In this document: one piece after another, positions 42,101 to 46,699 of the stretch | Position numbering within the stretch: position 1 is the first letter of the stretch | Layout: every line of letters starts with the position of its first letter | Assembly (NCBI GenBank): GCA_033557835.1 | Contig: JAWQRO010000186.1 | Coordinates: 1-49,973, forward strand | Direction of reading: 5' to 3' | Origin: Helochares maculicollis | Taxonomy: Eukaryota; Arthropoda; Insecta; Coleoptera; Hydrophilidae | Length of the DNA stretch: 49,973 nt | Position numbers and translations under genes: made by a program | Notes under the pieces: model-generated | Databases searched by the model: none | The model's input: the letters and a program-made list of their open reading frames with translations, nothing else | What the model was told of the DNA's origin: nothing

Positions 42101-42990
42101 ATAGTTTGTATGTCAGTGTATCACTTTCTTCGTAGTAAATGCCTGAAAATTATTGTAGTAGTGACAATTGTGTGCTTTTTTTTTAATTAAGATGTTCCAG
42201 CAGTAATATTGAGAACATTACATTTTGATGTGAGCTATATTATTTCCTGTCCAACTGAGTAGTTCTATTTTGCTAAACTTTTGTTTTAAGAAGGTTTCAA
42301 CTTCTAGATTGTTTGAAAGATGAAGTATGATTAAATGAACCAGTAGGTATCATGAAATTTAAATAAATAAAATTTTAGTTATTCGTTTGGGACTTGAAAT
42401 AAATAAGGCGAGGGTAATTCGATACTATTTAAATGGGTTGAAGTTTGGAATACACTAGTTACAGTTAAGTTTTCTTCTTTTGTTCTTCCTTTAAAATGTC
42501 TGTGAGCTATTTCTGGGCTCTAAAATTACTTTGATCACTATTGATCAACATCTTTATTTGGAAATGTTATATGGGTATTAGCATGTAAGGTCATCCATTA
42601 ATATAATCAAAAATATTATTGGAAGATACTATTTGTGGTTGACTTGATTGAAGGACCAATCAAAAACTTGTTTTATTGTTAGCAATGTGCATTTCATCCG
42701 TTTCTTAATTTTGTATGATCATTTGCACTGATATAGCTTTTGGTTCATACCTGGGGTCACGTACGAAATTTCTTTGGGACAAAATTGCTTTTACATAGAC
42801 ATGGCGGGGGATTTGTGCAGTTAAGCTATTTTTGAACTTATTTACATTGCTAGCTGTTTGAAATATTTATATTATAGTGTAGAATAAATAAAACAATGAT
42901 ACCGTAACTGTATTTAATTTTTAATCTTAACCATGTTTTCTGTTGCAGAAATTCATCAATGATCTGCTAGATAAAGCAAAGACTCTATAA
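5861..42990 (+). CDS. PPP1R14-family protein phosphatase 1 inhibitor (whole gene, 4 coding exons)
   Basis: Joining 5861-6115, 34264-34356, 34848-34889 and 42949-42990 gives one open frame of 143 residues plus stop; every junction is GT-AG and phase 0. The product aligns along its length with the CPI-17/PHI-1 family, small cytosolic proteins that, when phosphorylated on one threonine, inhibit the PP1 catalytic subunit, notably in myosin phosphatase. Visible hallmarks are the phospho-loop FLTAKYG (residues 50-56) with Thr52 at the place of CPI-17 Thr38, the helix RKRLAVEMWLYEELKKLY, the acidic block VDIDELLDMDTDEERRRHLQ, and the C-terminal helix KFINDLLDKAKTL. The length matches the vertebrate family (about 147 residues for PHI-1). 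The ATG at 5861 has A at -3 and G at +4. Satellites and transposons fill introns of 28.1 and 8.1 kb. The family call is firm; the phosphatase target in this species is inferred. Confidence 0.9.
6116..7900 (+). other. 5' part of PPP1R14-like intron 1, no gene seen
   Basis: The intron runs from the donor at 6116 to the acceptor at 34263 (28,148 bp). This first segment is non-repetitive AT-rich DNA without recognisable coding similarity. The open frame at 6342-6584 matches nothing known to me. Confidence 0.6.
7900..10260. repeat. ~333-bp satellite array with ATTCGCTCGCTCA box
   Basis: Tandem units share a GTAATCAGTA phrase at 8461, 8778, 9055, 9389, 9722 and 10022, giving spacings of 317, 277, 334, 333 and 300 bp. 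The full unit is therefore about 333 bp and the short ones carry internal deletions. Each unit holds, in order, AAAACGTGCTTAATGCATCC, an AT-rich middle with CATACTTCTGCT and AAAGCTC(C/T)AGGTAAC, then a GC-richer box GCTTCGCTTACTCGGAATTC/GCTCGCTCA followed by GCGGAGAGGAGATGCGTTAAAA. The earliest units, before about 8400, are more diverged. The box recurs around 16.7-21.1 kb. Open frames across the array (9374-9583, 9775-9996) are repeat by-products. Confidence 0.9.
10261..13050. other. Non-repetitive part of intron 1 with a GC-richer island
   Basis: Most of this is unremarkable AT-rich DNA. The exception is about 12510-12690, much richer in G and C than its surroundings and containing GGCGGCGCCGAGACGCCGGC. 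An 82-codon open frame (12514-12762) covers it but resembles nothing I know. It could be a conserved regulatory element, an alternative promoter or an unrecognised exon. The frames around 11509-12026 on both strands are likewise unrecognised. Confidence 0.5.
13050..15030. repeat. ~210-bp satellite array, about 9-10 units
   Basis: Each unit carries AGGAAATGATGGATGAACGG, then TCATCAAGAGAACGTTTAAA, ATTCGATTTAGAATTGAAAT, GAATGCTGGAAACA and TTTGTAGACTAA. The ATTCGATTTAGAATTG phrase, or its decayed equivalent, sits near 13364, 13546, 13755, 13966, 14179, 14393, 14605, 14798 and 15006, so spacing is 182-214 bp and mostly 208-214 bp. The units are moderately diverged and in one orientation. The minus-strand frames 14186-14392 and 14414-14644 are translations of this repeat. 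Confidence 0.92.
15031..16690. other. Non-repetitive intronic DNA, no gene recognised
   Basis: About 15770-16080 is less AT-rich than its flanks and has two overlapping open frames on the plus strand (15776-15982 and 15846-16103). Neither looks like a known protein and no convincing splice context was seen. The remainder is AT-rich. Confidence 0.5.
16700..17670. repeat. Second region of the boxed satellite family, hairpin-type modules
   Basis: Copies of the GCTTCGCTTACTCGGGATTC box alternate with its reverse complement, giving imperfect hairpins at 16700-16875, 17154-17240 and 17494-17566. After each inverted copy comes a related AT-rich segment (TTATTTTGTTCTTGATG, then a TCTACAAATATA-like phrase). 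The inverted copies at about 16853, 17219 and 17545 are spaced about 365 and 326 bp, close to the unit length of the 7.9-10.3 kb array. The G(T)GGAGTGAAAGTGCGTTAAAA tail after the plus box also resembles that array. I infer one satellite family with two organisations. Confidence 0.7.
17680..19037. repeat. 45-bp minisatellite array A
   Basis: Dozens of diverged units of about 45 bp, each with AGAAGCTTAGTTTAC, GCTCTTAATAGCGGAATG and TTTCTAGATGTT phrases. Read in one plus-strand frame the consensus is exactly 15 codons, RSLVYALNSGMFLDV. Most copies here carry indels or stops, so no long frame survives. The array ends abruptly at 19037, where the last unit runs straight into an inverted satellite box (GAATCCCGAGTAGGCAAAGC). 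The ~100-bp segment after that box (19060-19165) resembles the segment just before the array (17570-17670), so the array sits between two direct repeats. Confidence 0.88.
19205..20585 (-). pseudogene. Truncated RTE-type LINE (endonuclease + reverse transcriptase fragment)
   Basis: On the minus strand, 20580-20150 encodes the end of an apurinic-type endonuclease, with NEIDFILTNRQD and the catalytic GSDHR motif. 20105-19881 encodes the linker typical of the 'craniofacial development protein 2-like' RTE proteins (VELCKSIRKKI...). 19722-19205 encodes the start of the reverse transcriptase: NGKTAGNDGI, IPDHWKKATIILIHKK, SLLPVVYKILTKII, QAGFR and DFEKTFDSV. In-frame stops and frameshifts break it. 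The fragment lacks the first half of the endonuclease and stops before the catalytic YxDD box, so it is truncated at both ends and cannot move itself. It lies within the boxed satellite region, with inverted boxes at 19038 and about 20697 on its two sides, so it probably inserted into that satellite. Confidence 0.88.
20902..21109. repeat. 208-bp imperfect palindrome with ~49-bp arms
   Basis: The left arm (20902-20950) begins AGCTTCGCTTCCTTGGGATT and contains the satellite box and CTCATCCCTCGCAG. The right arm (21061-21109) is its imperfect reverse complement, ending AATTCCAAGCTAGCAAAGCT. A ~110-bp AT-rich loop separates them. This is the cleanest hairpin of the boxed family and has the look of a MITE or snap-back module. 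No target duplication was identified. Confidence 0.8.
21110..24300. other. Intronic DNA, no gene recognised; GC-richer island and poly-T tract
   Basis: About 22850-23070 is clearly richer in G and C than its flanks, including GAAGCTGGCGCGGAATTTCC, and may be a conserved regulatory element; open frames on both strands cross it but none is recognisable. A T-rich tract with short interruptions lies at about 23971-24020. The minus-strand frame 22139-22417 resembles no family I know. Confidence 0.5.
24300..26340. repeat. 45-bp minisatellite array B
   Basis: Same 45-bp repeat as at 17.7-19.0 kb, in the same orientation and somewhat better preserved. Two stretches stay open for several units (24311-24517 and 25641-25925), the second reading as successive DVRSLLYALSSGM(F)P-like 15-residue repeats. 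They start at arbitrary units and end in frameshifted ones, so they are not called as genes. Within the array, truncated units lacking about 11 bp (GATGTTAGAAACTTTTAATA) recur at regular places and define a higher-order repeat. Confidence 0.9.
24916..25772. repeat. 214-bp higher-order repeat, four exact periods
   Basis: The marker (C/T)(C/T)GGATATAAGAACTTTACT occurs with its GGAT at 24916, 25130, 25344 and 25558, and its near-equivalent GGATGTAAG at 25772. All four intervals are exactly 214 bp. An earlier copy at 24615 lies 301 bp upstream, about two extra 45-bp units. Each 214-bp block comprises four full-length units plus one truncated unit (about 4 x 45 + 34). Because 214 is not a multiple of three, the block breaks the reading frame. 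Confidence 0.93.
26341..27250. other. Intronic DNA with stray 45-bp repeat copies
   Basis: Two or three decayed units of the 45-bp repeat reappear at about 26720-26860 (TTTCTGGATGTTAGAAGTTT and neighbours), separated from array B by about 400 bp of AT-rich single-copy-looking DNA. Nothing else is recognised. Confidence 0.6.
27251..27650 (-). other. Unrecognised open frames, possible gene remnant
   Basis: Two overlapping minus-strand frames (27251-27433 and 27393-27590) and a plus-strand frame (27352-27651) cover this block, which is less AT-rich than its flanks. The minus-strand peptides contain ordinary-looking segments such as EIDVDQYLIVGAILFNADIS and ERVILVAEAAVDIDEYAICS. I recognise no family. 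A decayed mobile-element protein is one possibility, given the neighbouring remnant at 27.7-28.7 kb, but coding status is unproven. Confidence 0.3.
27710..28741 (-). pseudogene. Decayed copy of a repetitive arthropod protein gene (function unknown)
   Basis: On the minus strand, 28486-28223 reads FSSYSSKEDDLVYCNDVARL, then EEWRLYIVASVISLKVVLHH and NSIKYPLVPLAHA. Further on (28080-27720) come KIILPQRHIKLAFVNALNKN, KLKEEIFVGPQMREL and a decayed LADFCWV end. The order matches a multi-copy 'uncharacterized protein' family common in arthropod genomes, which has motifs of the type DDLVYCND.., EWRLFIDSS..SLKAVLLHNG, LPPLHIKLG and IFVGP.IR. That family is widely repeated and probably belongs to a mobile element, but its biochemical role is not known to me. 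The copy carries frameshifts and stops throughout. The N-terminal frame 28741-28493 (minus) may be its upstream part. Confidence 0.65.
28742..29540. other. Intronic DNA, no gene recognised
   Basis: AT-rich sequence between two element remnants. No frame of note and no repeat was recognised. Confidence 0.5.
29643..30920 (-). mobile_element. mariner-family DNA transposon, 1278 bp, complete ends
   Basis: The element is flanked on both sides by the TA target dinucleotide (29641-29642 and 30921-30922). Its ends are 28-bp inverted repeats (29643-29670 and 30893-30920) that match at 25 of 28 positions and share AAAAGTTCGCGGAGCG. Total length is typical of mariner. Inside, a decayed transposase is encoded on the minus strand. 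The element interrupts the gag-like ORF and is therefore younger than it. Confidence 0.93.
29803..30725 (-). pseudogene. mariner transposase, inactivated
   Basis: Minus-strand remnants follow the family order. The N-terminal helix-turn-helix region lies at 30720-30510 in mixed frames (SGWKAIEIYSEM...GNAASSKAMVCKW). Next is 30510-30250 (LTLSEISENMNISTERVLHI, then ARWVPHFLN and DFLRRF), then the catalytic core at 30168-29803 (KVMASVLWDAKG-like start, FHQDNAPANK, YSTDLAPSDLHLFPNLKKFL). The second and third catalytic Asp (HQDNA and APSD) are present with mariner-type spacing. The first, normally in TMDETW, is missing: the sequence reads TMETW near 30275, apparently a codon-sized deletion, next to a frameshift. 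Upstream stops also break it, so the protein cannot be active. Confidence 0.88.
32508..33460 (-). mobile_element. Second mariner-type transposon, decayed
   Basis: The minus strand encodes a different mariner lineage from the one at 29.6 kb. 33454-33200 gives FLYEIKLNQSAAETTRKINQ and VNKHTVRRWFAKF (helix-turn-helix region). 33170-32950 has DRIVTCDEK (first catalytic Asp) in broken frames. 32943-32671 gives ILHHDNARPHVS (second Asp) and ADFSRTDYHLFKHFDNFL (third Asp). A TA followed by TTAGGTTGTTTCAAAAG at 32506 looks like the left terminus. No convincing right terminal repeat was found; the end near 33460 is set by the coding remnant. Stops and frameshifts make it inactive. Confidence 0.85.
33461..34263. 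other. 3' end of PPP1R14-like intron 1
   Basis: Apparently single-copy AT-rich sequence with no gene recognised, ending in the pyrimidine-rich acceptor TTTCTCTTTGTTTGTTACAG at 34263. Confidence 0.6.
34264..34356 (+). CDS. PPP1R14-like gene, coding exon 2
   Basis: Thirty-one codons between acceptor TTTGTTACAG|AAAGTC and donor TTACAG|GTACAT. It encodes an acidic segment with VDIDELLDMDTDEERRR, nearly identical to the family signature that follows the first helix of CPI-17/PHI-1 proteins. It is phase 0 on both sides. Confidence 0.92.
34357..34847 (+). other. PPP1R14-like intron 2 (491 bp)
   Basis: GT-AG intron bounded by GTACAT and TTTTTGTTGCAG, with no mobile element recognised. It is the only intron of this gene in the window that has not been expanded. 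Confidence 0.85.
34848..34889 (+). CDS. PPP1R14-like gene, coding exon 3
   Basis: A 42-bp micro-exon of 14 codons (TLLIGAKKSQTDVK) between acceptor TTTTTGTTGCAG|ACATTA and donor GTAAAA|GTGAGT. It corresponds to the family's short helix and linker (vertebrate LLVDCYKPTEAF region). Its small size makes it easy to miss by automated prediction, but it is phase 0 and keeps the frame into exon 4. Confidence 0.85.
34970..35740 (-). mobile_element. Ty3/gypsy fragment, integrase end and 3' region (copy 1)
   Basis: On the minus strand, 35660-35350 holds integrase-like segments: IISDN...EFRNSIIKYFDH and PRSNGQ (core near the second catalytic Asp), then AYDHMIHCTTRHTPIEVINK, the tail typical of gypsy integrases. 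Frames are broken. The non-coding part at 34970-35300 is clearly homologous to 37986-38330, so two copies of one element lie 3 kb apart in the same orientation. The upstream end is cut by a mariner-like sequence that starts at about 35741. Confidence 0.78.
35741..35990. mobile_element. Terminal fragment of a third mariner lineage (copy 1)
   Basis: After a TA, CTAAGTTGTCCAATAATTTT resembles the left terminus of the element at 36.79 kb (CTAGGTTATCCAATGAGTTT). The following sequence (TATTATTCAGTATA, AACATCAATATACTTCCGTT, TGACCTCATCATTTGATGAA) is closely similar to 36850-36980. Only the first ~230 bp are present. A short relic resembling the 45-bp minisatellite and the 26.38 kb sequence (GAAGCTTACCTAGACGCTCT, then GGCTCGAATCGG) follows at 35987-36030. 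Confidence 0.75.
36139..36456 (+). other. Unrecognised open frame in intron 3
   Basis: A 105-codon plus-strand frame is open across a stretch between two transposon remnants, with segments such as PLDEILARFDSHTLENYKMC. An acceptor-like AAACAG precedes CCTTTAGACGAAATC at 36177. I recognise no family and no matching donor, and a minus-strand frame (36119-36337) overlaps it. It may be a fragment of a mobile element or chance. Confidence 0.25.
36786..37975 (-). mobile_element. Third mariner lineage, near full length, decayed
   Basis: Ends of the form TATAC...CCAATGAGTTTTGGGGTTCT (left) and the reverse complement of a related sequence at 37950-37970 look like degenerate terminal inverted repeats about 1.2 kb apart. 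Minus-strand coding remnants follow mariner order. 37700-37540 has TSISIVERWVAEIKRGRKGR and TTPKIVEKLQVIVLENRRVT (helix-turn-helix region). About 37352-37320 has ITMDETWVYHYD with the first catalytic Asp. About 37115-37090 has ILFHQNNSLCH where the family has HQDN, so the second catalytic Asp is Asn. Stops and frameshifts are also present. Its nearest relative in the window is the fragment at 35.74 kb. Confidence 0.85.
37986..38890 (-). mobile_element. Ty3/gypsy fragment, integrase end and 3' region (copy 2)
   Basis: The stretch is homologous to 34970-35740 over most of its length. Shared phrases include TTAGTTGATTTCGAGGAAGG, GGTGGCTCGTGTTTGTGTA and GATTTGTACTACTCTTGCCA. It carries the same integrase-tail region near 38440-38560, now in broken frames. 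Its position downstream (minus strand) of the reverse-transcriptase and RNase H part at 40.74-42.06 kb suggests it is the 3' half of that same gypsy element, separated by a Tigger-like insertion. The mariner at 36.79-37.97 kb abuts its 3' end. Confidence 0.75.
38950..40700 (-). mobile_element. pogo/Tigger-type DNA transposon, internally deleted
   Basis: Minus-strand coding remnants match the pogo/Tigger (jerky-like) family. RKEVASRGA and LKNAMEEIQNRD begin the DNA-binding domain (about 40680-40570), followed by NEKRLSKHIKNMESKS, AEQLGIKHIFN and NWVQMILERNSDISLRKSE of the CENP-B-type domain (to about 40230). The DDE part continues at 40170-39756: VNVLAENGIETVAMSTST, IMVIASCNAKGNFMPSACIM, LLDGHSIHCN and SHTSHYLQTLDVD. 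The DETG region with the first catalytic residue is missing between the two halves, and residues before LLDGHSIH are also deleted. The later catalytic Asp (LLDGH and LDVD) remain. A related C-terminal tail may reach about 39060. Exact ends and target duplications were not identified. Confidence 0.85.
39509..39556. repeat. 22-bp tandem duplication
   Basis: GGCCTAGCTCTGAAACTGGTTG is followed by GGCCTAGTTCTGAAACTGAT and TG, then GGCCTG. It is a short local duplication inside the Tigger-like remnant. Confidence 0.85.
40740..42400 (-). pseudogene. Ty3/gypsy pol remnant: reverse transcriptase, RNase H and linker
   Basis: Reading the minus strand from about 42080: HRYPHKHKKLKKQIDEMLAQ and IIQNSESSW (start of the RT domain), NNLDRGKYFTTLDLSRGFYK (motif with the first catalytic Asp), LNKCESLRAEVAYLGHG, then CRTLKETEQRYSTFDGELL and LKDPNSKFVRW, EEYDFKVVYEKDKLYTNANA (RNase H end). 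A linker follows at 40991-40758 with TIHSNDEEIPIVEVIHFSSF, typical of the segment before integrase in gypsy pol. Many stops and frameshifts are present, and the YxDD region is damaged (IYD is visible near 41670). The region 42100-42400 may hold upstream polyprotein sequence (SKIELLSWTGN...) but is not clear. Confidence 0.88.
42400..42948 (+). other. 3' end of PPP1R14-like intron 3
   Basis: No gene was recognised here; some sequence may belong to the 5' part of the gypsy element. The intron ends at the acceptor TTTTCTGTTGCAG at 42948. Confidence 0.5.
42949..42990 (+). CDS. PPP1R14-like gene, last coding exon
   Basis: Forty-two coding bases (13 codons and TAA at 42988) after acceptor TTTTCTGTTGCAG. 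It encodes KFINDLLDKAKTL, matching the C-terminal helix of the family (vertebrate FI..LL.K..G type). The exon continues into 3' UTR; the first canonical AATAAA lies about 145 bp downstream. Confidence 0.85.
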   Translation, partial: KFINDLLDKAKTL

Positions 42991-43133
42991 AGTACAGCTG
43001 TATAGTGCCAAAATAGGTGACAAGTGACACGAAGTATGCAAGAGCCTGTGAAATTGAGAGACAAAAAGCCGTTTTTGAGCCACATTGCACAACATTTTTT
43101 AGTGATTAATCTGCATCAATGTTATTATTGTTA

Positions 43134-43139
43134 AATAAA
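43134..43139 (+). terminator. Candidate poly(A) signal of the PPP1R14-like gene
   Basis: AATAAA about 145 bp after the stop codon, followed by AT-rich sequence. Further AATAAA hexamers occur downstream (for example near 44385 and 44425), so longer 3' UTRs are possible. No experimental cleavage site is visible in sequence alone. Confidence 0.45.
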
Positions 43140-43149
43140 TTTAAAGAAA

Positions 43150-45186
43150 CAAACTGTAATCCGTCAACTTTAGAAAAGATAAAGTAATAAGAGTAAAGGA
43201 TGCAATGTTTAGTAAGATAGAAGTTTAAGAAAAAACCTAGGTTTAAACCTTATTTACGTTTACATATTCACTTAGGTACATTTATGTGGCCAGTTGCCAA
43301 GAGTAATACATAAACTAGTGAACATAATATAAAAACTGTTAAATTATATTTGAGCGATTTTTTGGTAATTATTTCTATTCGATTAAGTGCAAATTTTAAA
43401 ACATATGTTATTAATTTATATCGACTTTTAACTAGTCTTCTCGATTATAATCATATTGTAGAAAGAAAAATCATATCGCAAATACCTGAGCGTAACTCAT
43501 ACATGTCAACACAACTGTTTTTGTTATCTTGTTCTCTAACTTCTTAATTAATTTTATTATGTGATTTTATATTCTAGTTTATAATATCATAGTCGTGATA
43601 AGAAACACTGCAACTGTCAGGCGCCCTTTAAGGTATTTTAATGCACCTAATTGTAGTAAAAGAAAGCAGCATAGTTACCTAAGAACCAAATTTTTGTTGT
43701 TTGTTGTTAACTTTTATTGTTTGTGTTATTAGTTTTGTTTTAGTTGCAAATCTTGATGGCAGTTGTTGCAGTTGCAGCGTCTTTAATCGCATGTTTATAT
43801 ATTACATAAATATGCTCAGAAATTATAAAATTGTGATTTTATGTGAGCTTCCTATAACTATCGTCACAGATTATTAGAGCTCAATACAACTGAAACTTCC
43901 TTACATTTGCATTTAAATTCTTTAATCGTTCGTTTTCCGGCAGCCACTTTAAAAATTCTACCGAAAGCTTGCACTTGCACCTACGATGTAAAGAGCACCT
44001 TTTTATCTTCAAGCACCTGTTTACTTGAGGTCCTAAAAATCGTCTCCCTGATTGTTTGACTAATTCTCTGGGAAGAAAGTTGGTTGCCGAAATTCGCTTT
44101 TTGAAATTATTGATGTGAAAAGTGACAATTTATATGAAAAAGCAAATATTGATGTGAAAAGCGTAGCAGTAGCCACATCTGATAATCTGTGATATCGGCG
44201 ATATAAACACGTTAATCATTGTAGAGAAAAACGTAGTTGTTTGGTGTTTTGAATTATGCGAGGAACACCCACCTAAACCATTTCAGCCCCCTTGTGACGA
44301 TCATAAAGTGATCTCATTTTTCAATATTGACATGTATCATCATTATAGTTAGTCTTAATAACGTAATAAATGTCAAATTTTGTCAAATAAACTATTATTA
44401 CGCTAATGCAATTTTTGTCTCCTTAAATAAACCTGAATTAACATCAAACCTTTCCTAGTTTAAAACAACTGTTTTGAAAAGATCCACCGCAGCTGAGGTA
44501 ACCAAGTGTTGTTTTCTCAGAACAGTATTAAAATGAAAGAGCAAGAAGCGCTGATAGTCTTTTTTATTGAAAACGTTAATAATGTACATCATTTACATTA
44601 TAATAATAATAACAAAATAATAAAGTAACATACATAGTTAAAAATACTTAAACTCTTTGGGTGAACAAATTTGTGTTTCATTAATTACTAAATTTGTGTA
44701 TATATTATTTCATTTTGTGTACTTTAAGTGATATGCCACTAACAAAAGAAAAATATTTCACATTTACAACAATCAATCGTTCTGTATCATATTATACACT
44801 TAAGCCTAGTAAATAAATAAAATTTATTCGCATTTTTCTAAAGTCAACAATCCTGATCGCAGGCGTTTGCACTACGCCCTGCAATCCACGTTATAATAAA
44901 ATAAATTATAGTCCTCTTCTGCTAATAATATGTTTCAAAAATATAATAATATGAACTTAACTAACTTTTGTAAGTTTCAGGTTAATGTTATATCAATATG
45001 ATAAATAATACTAAATAATCAGTAGCATTTACTTCATTAAAAAAGGCACTATAATTATTAAAGACAAGTCTCCAACAATATTATTAGAAATAATTTCCTC
45101 GTCTTCATCAAGAGTAGCATTAAACTACGGTGCTACTAATTTATTACTAATTAGTAAGCAGACTTTAACAATTGATAACTTTGAGG
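43150..45186. other. Convergent intergenic region, no gene seen
   Basis: This contains the likely 3' UTR end of the PPP1R14-like gene and the 3' UTR of the minus-strand gene at 45.2-45.4 kb. It is AT-rich; the open frame at 43350-43547 is not recognised. Minus-strand AATAAA hexamers (TTTATT on the plus strand, for example near 44822) could end the second gene. Confidence 0.5.
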
Positions 45187-45425
45187 CTAAACAGAATTAT
45201 TTGATGAGGTACATTGAGCCAGCATGTGACACTGCTGCTCCAACCTTTGTACATTTGCTATTAAATAAGAGTTTTCGACGTACAACTCCTTCACCAGCAT
45301 GTCGCTCCTTGCCAATTTTTCTTGTTGTTCATTGACGAGGCGCAAGTGGTGATCCAGTTTCTCCTGGCTAGTTTTAAGTAGGAACTGCAGCTCCACTTTT
45401 TCTGAACGGTGCTGCTGCCAACAGT
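45187..45425 (-). CDS. Last coding exon of a coiled-coil protein gene (partial)
   Basis: On the minus strand a strong acceptor (CTTCTTATTTCAG, ending at 45426) precedes an exon whose frame runs to a stop at 45187. The exon starts at 45425 with the last two bases of a split codon (phase 1 intron). It encodes about 79 residues: QQHRSEKVELQFLLKTSQEK, a heptad-like Leu/Glu/Lys region, then LVKELYVENSYLIANVQRLE and a short polar tail ending NNSV. Base composition is clearly less AT-rich than the surroundings, with ordinary codon use and no stops. This is a coiled-coil C-terminus with the feel of a centrosomal or cytoskeletal scaffold; the ELYVEN segment recalls ninein-like proteins, but I cannot confirm that. 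Upstream exons lie beyond 45.5 kb and are not recognised; they may be outside the window. Confidence 0.72.
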
Positions 45426-45469
45426 CTGAAATAAGAAGAGCCTTTTTTACTTTCAAAACTAATTAACGG

Positions 45470-46690
45470 TGATTTTTAAAGTGAACTAGATTTGCTGACT
45501 TTACTGCTAATTTTGAGGAGTTTAGAAAATTATTCAGTAGATTCAGAATTTTAAAAATGAGCTTTTTATCTTTTGACTTAATTTCCCTAGACGGAAGAAA
45601 AAATAGAATTATCCCCGACTTAGTTATTTTTTTAACAAACATAATATAATAGGTCTTTAGATTATAAAAGAGTTTGCTCTTAACAACCAGTTTTGCATAA
45701 TGTGAAGTAATCTATACATTTTGTAAGTACTTAAGATGGGTTGTTGACATTAATATTTCTATAAATTAAGTTAAACGATATCGCAGATTATTGATCGCTA
45801 TTGTAAAGGTAGAGTCTAAAACGCTAAATTTGGTAATGTCGCTTATGAAGTATTTGAGAAGCTCATACCGCCATATTGATGAGCAAAATACTTCAAATCT
45901 AGTCCCTTAAATACTTTAAGTACGTCCTCAAATATTTTATGGAAAATTAAGTAATATTCCACACTTGATAATATGACAAATAAATTGCCAGGTGTAATGA
46001 TAGACACATTTAGATTAAAACTAAATAACTGAAATTTTAACTTTTCATCATTAATCTTGAGTTTTAAGAACCTTTTACTATTTTAATTTTTTTGAATTAA
46101 TGAAGGGTGGAAAGATGGATAATTTCGTGATTCATTACTGTCGGAAAAAAATTTAAATTCCAATTTTGTCACTTGTAACAGGAGCATTTTGTAAAACATC
46201 AGTATCTATATAAAAACACACCTTCATGCTCCTTTAGTTAAGTAAGTGTAAGATGTAAAAATATGTGTCTGATTATTTCTCAAGAAGTACCTGCATGCCA
46301 ATTTTTTCGGTTCGACAACCAATGGTTTATAAATTATAGGCATTTTTATAAATAATCTATTATCACTCCTAAATCCTCTTGAAAATTGACTTTGCAAAAA
46401 TTAGCCAAACATCTGTTATTATAATTTTGAGGACGAATCTTACTATCAATTTTCTCGTCCATACCGATACGTCTATTAAACAGCTCTAAACCTGTCACGA
46501 TGAATTTTTAAAACAGAGAGCAGCATGTATTCGTTAGCTTTCTTAGGAATAAAAACATAATTTGATTTTCATGAATGTTTTGAGATATAGAAGTGTCTAG
46601 AACATACAATATTTCAACTCTCCTTCTAATCTTTCGAAAATAAAATGTTTGAAAAATGGATATTACATGGAAGTTAGCGCAACCCACAGA
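45470..46690. other. AT-rich DNA upstream of the coiled-coil exon, no gene seen
   Basis: Probably an intron of the minus-strand coiled-coil gene. No exon, repeat or mobile element was recognised. Confidence 0.5.
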
Positions 46691-46699
46691 AGAAATTTT

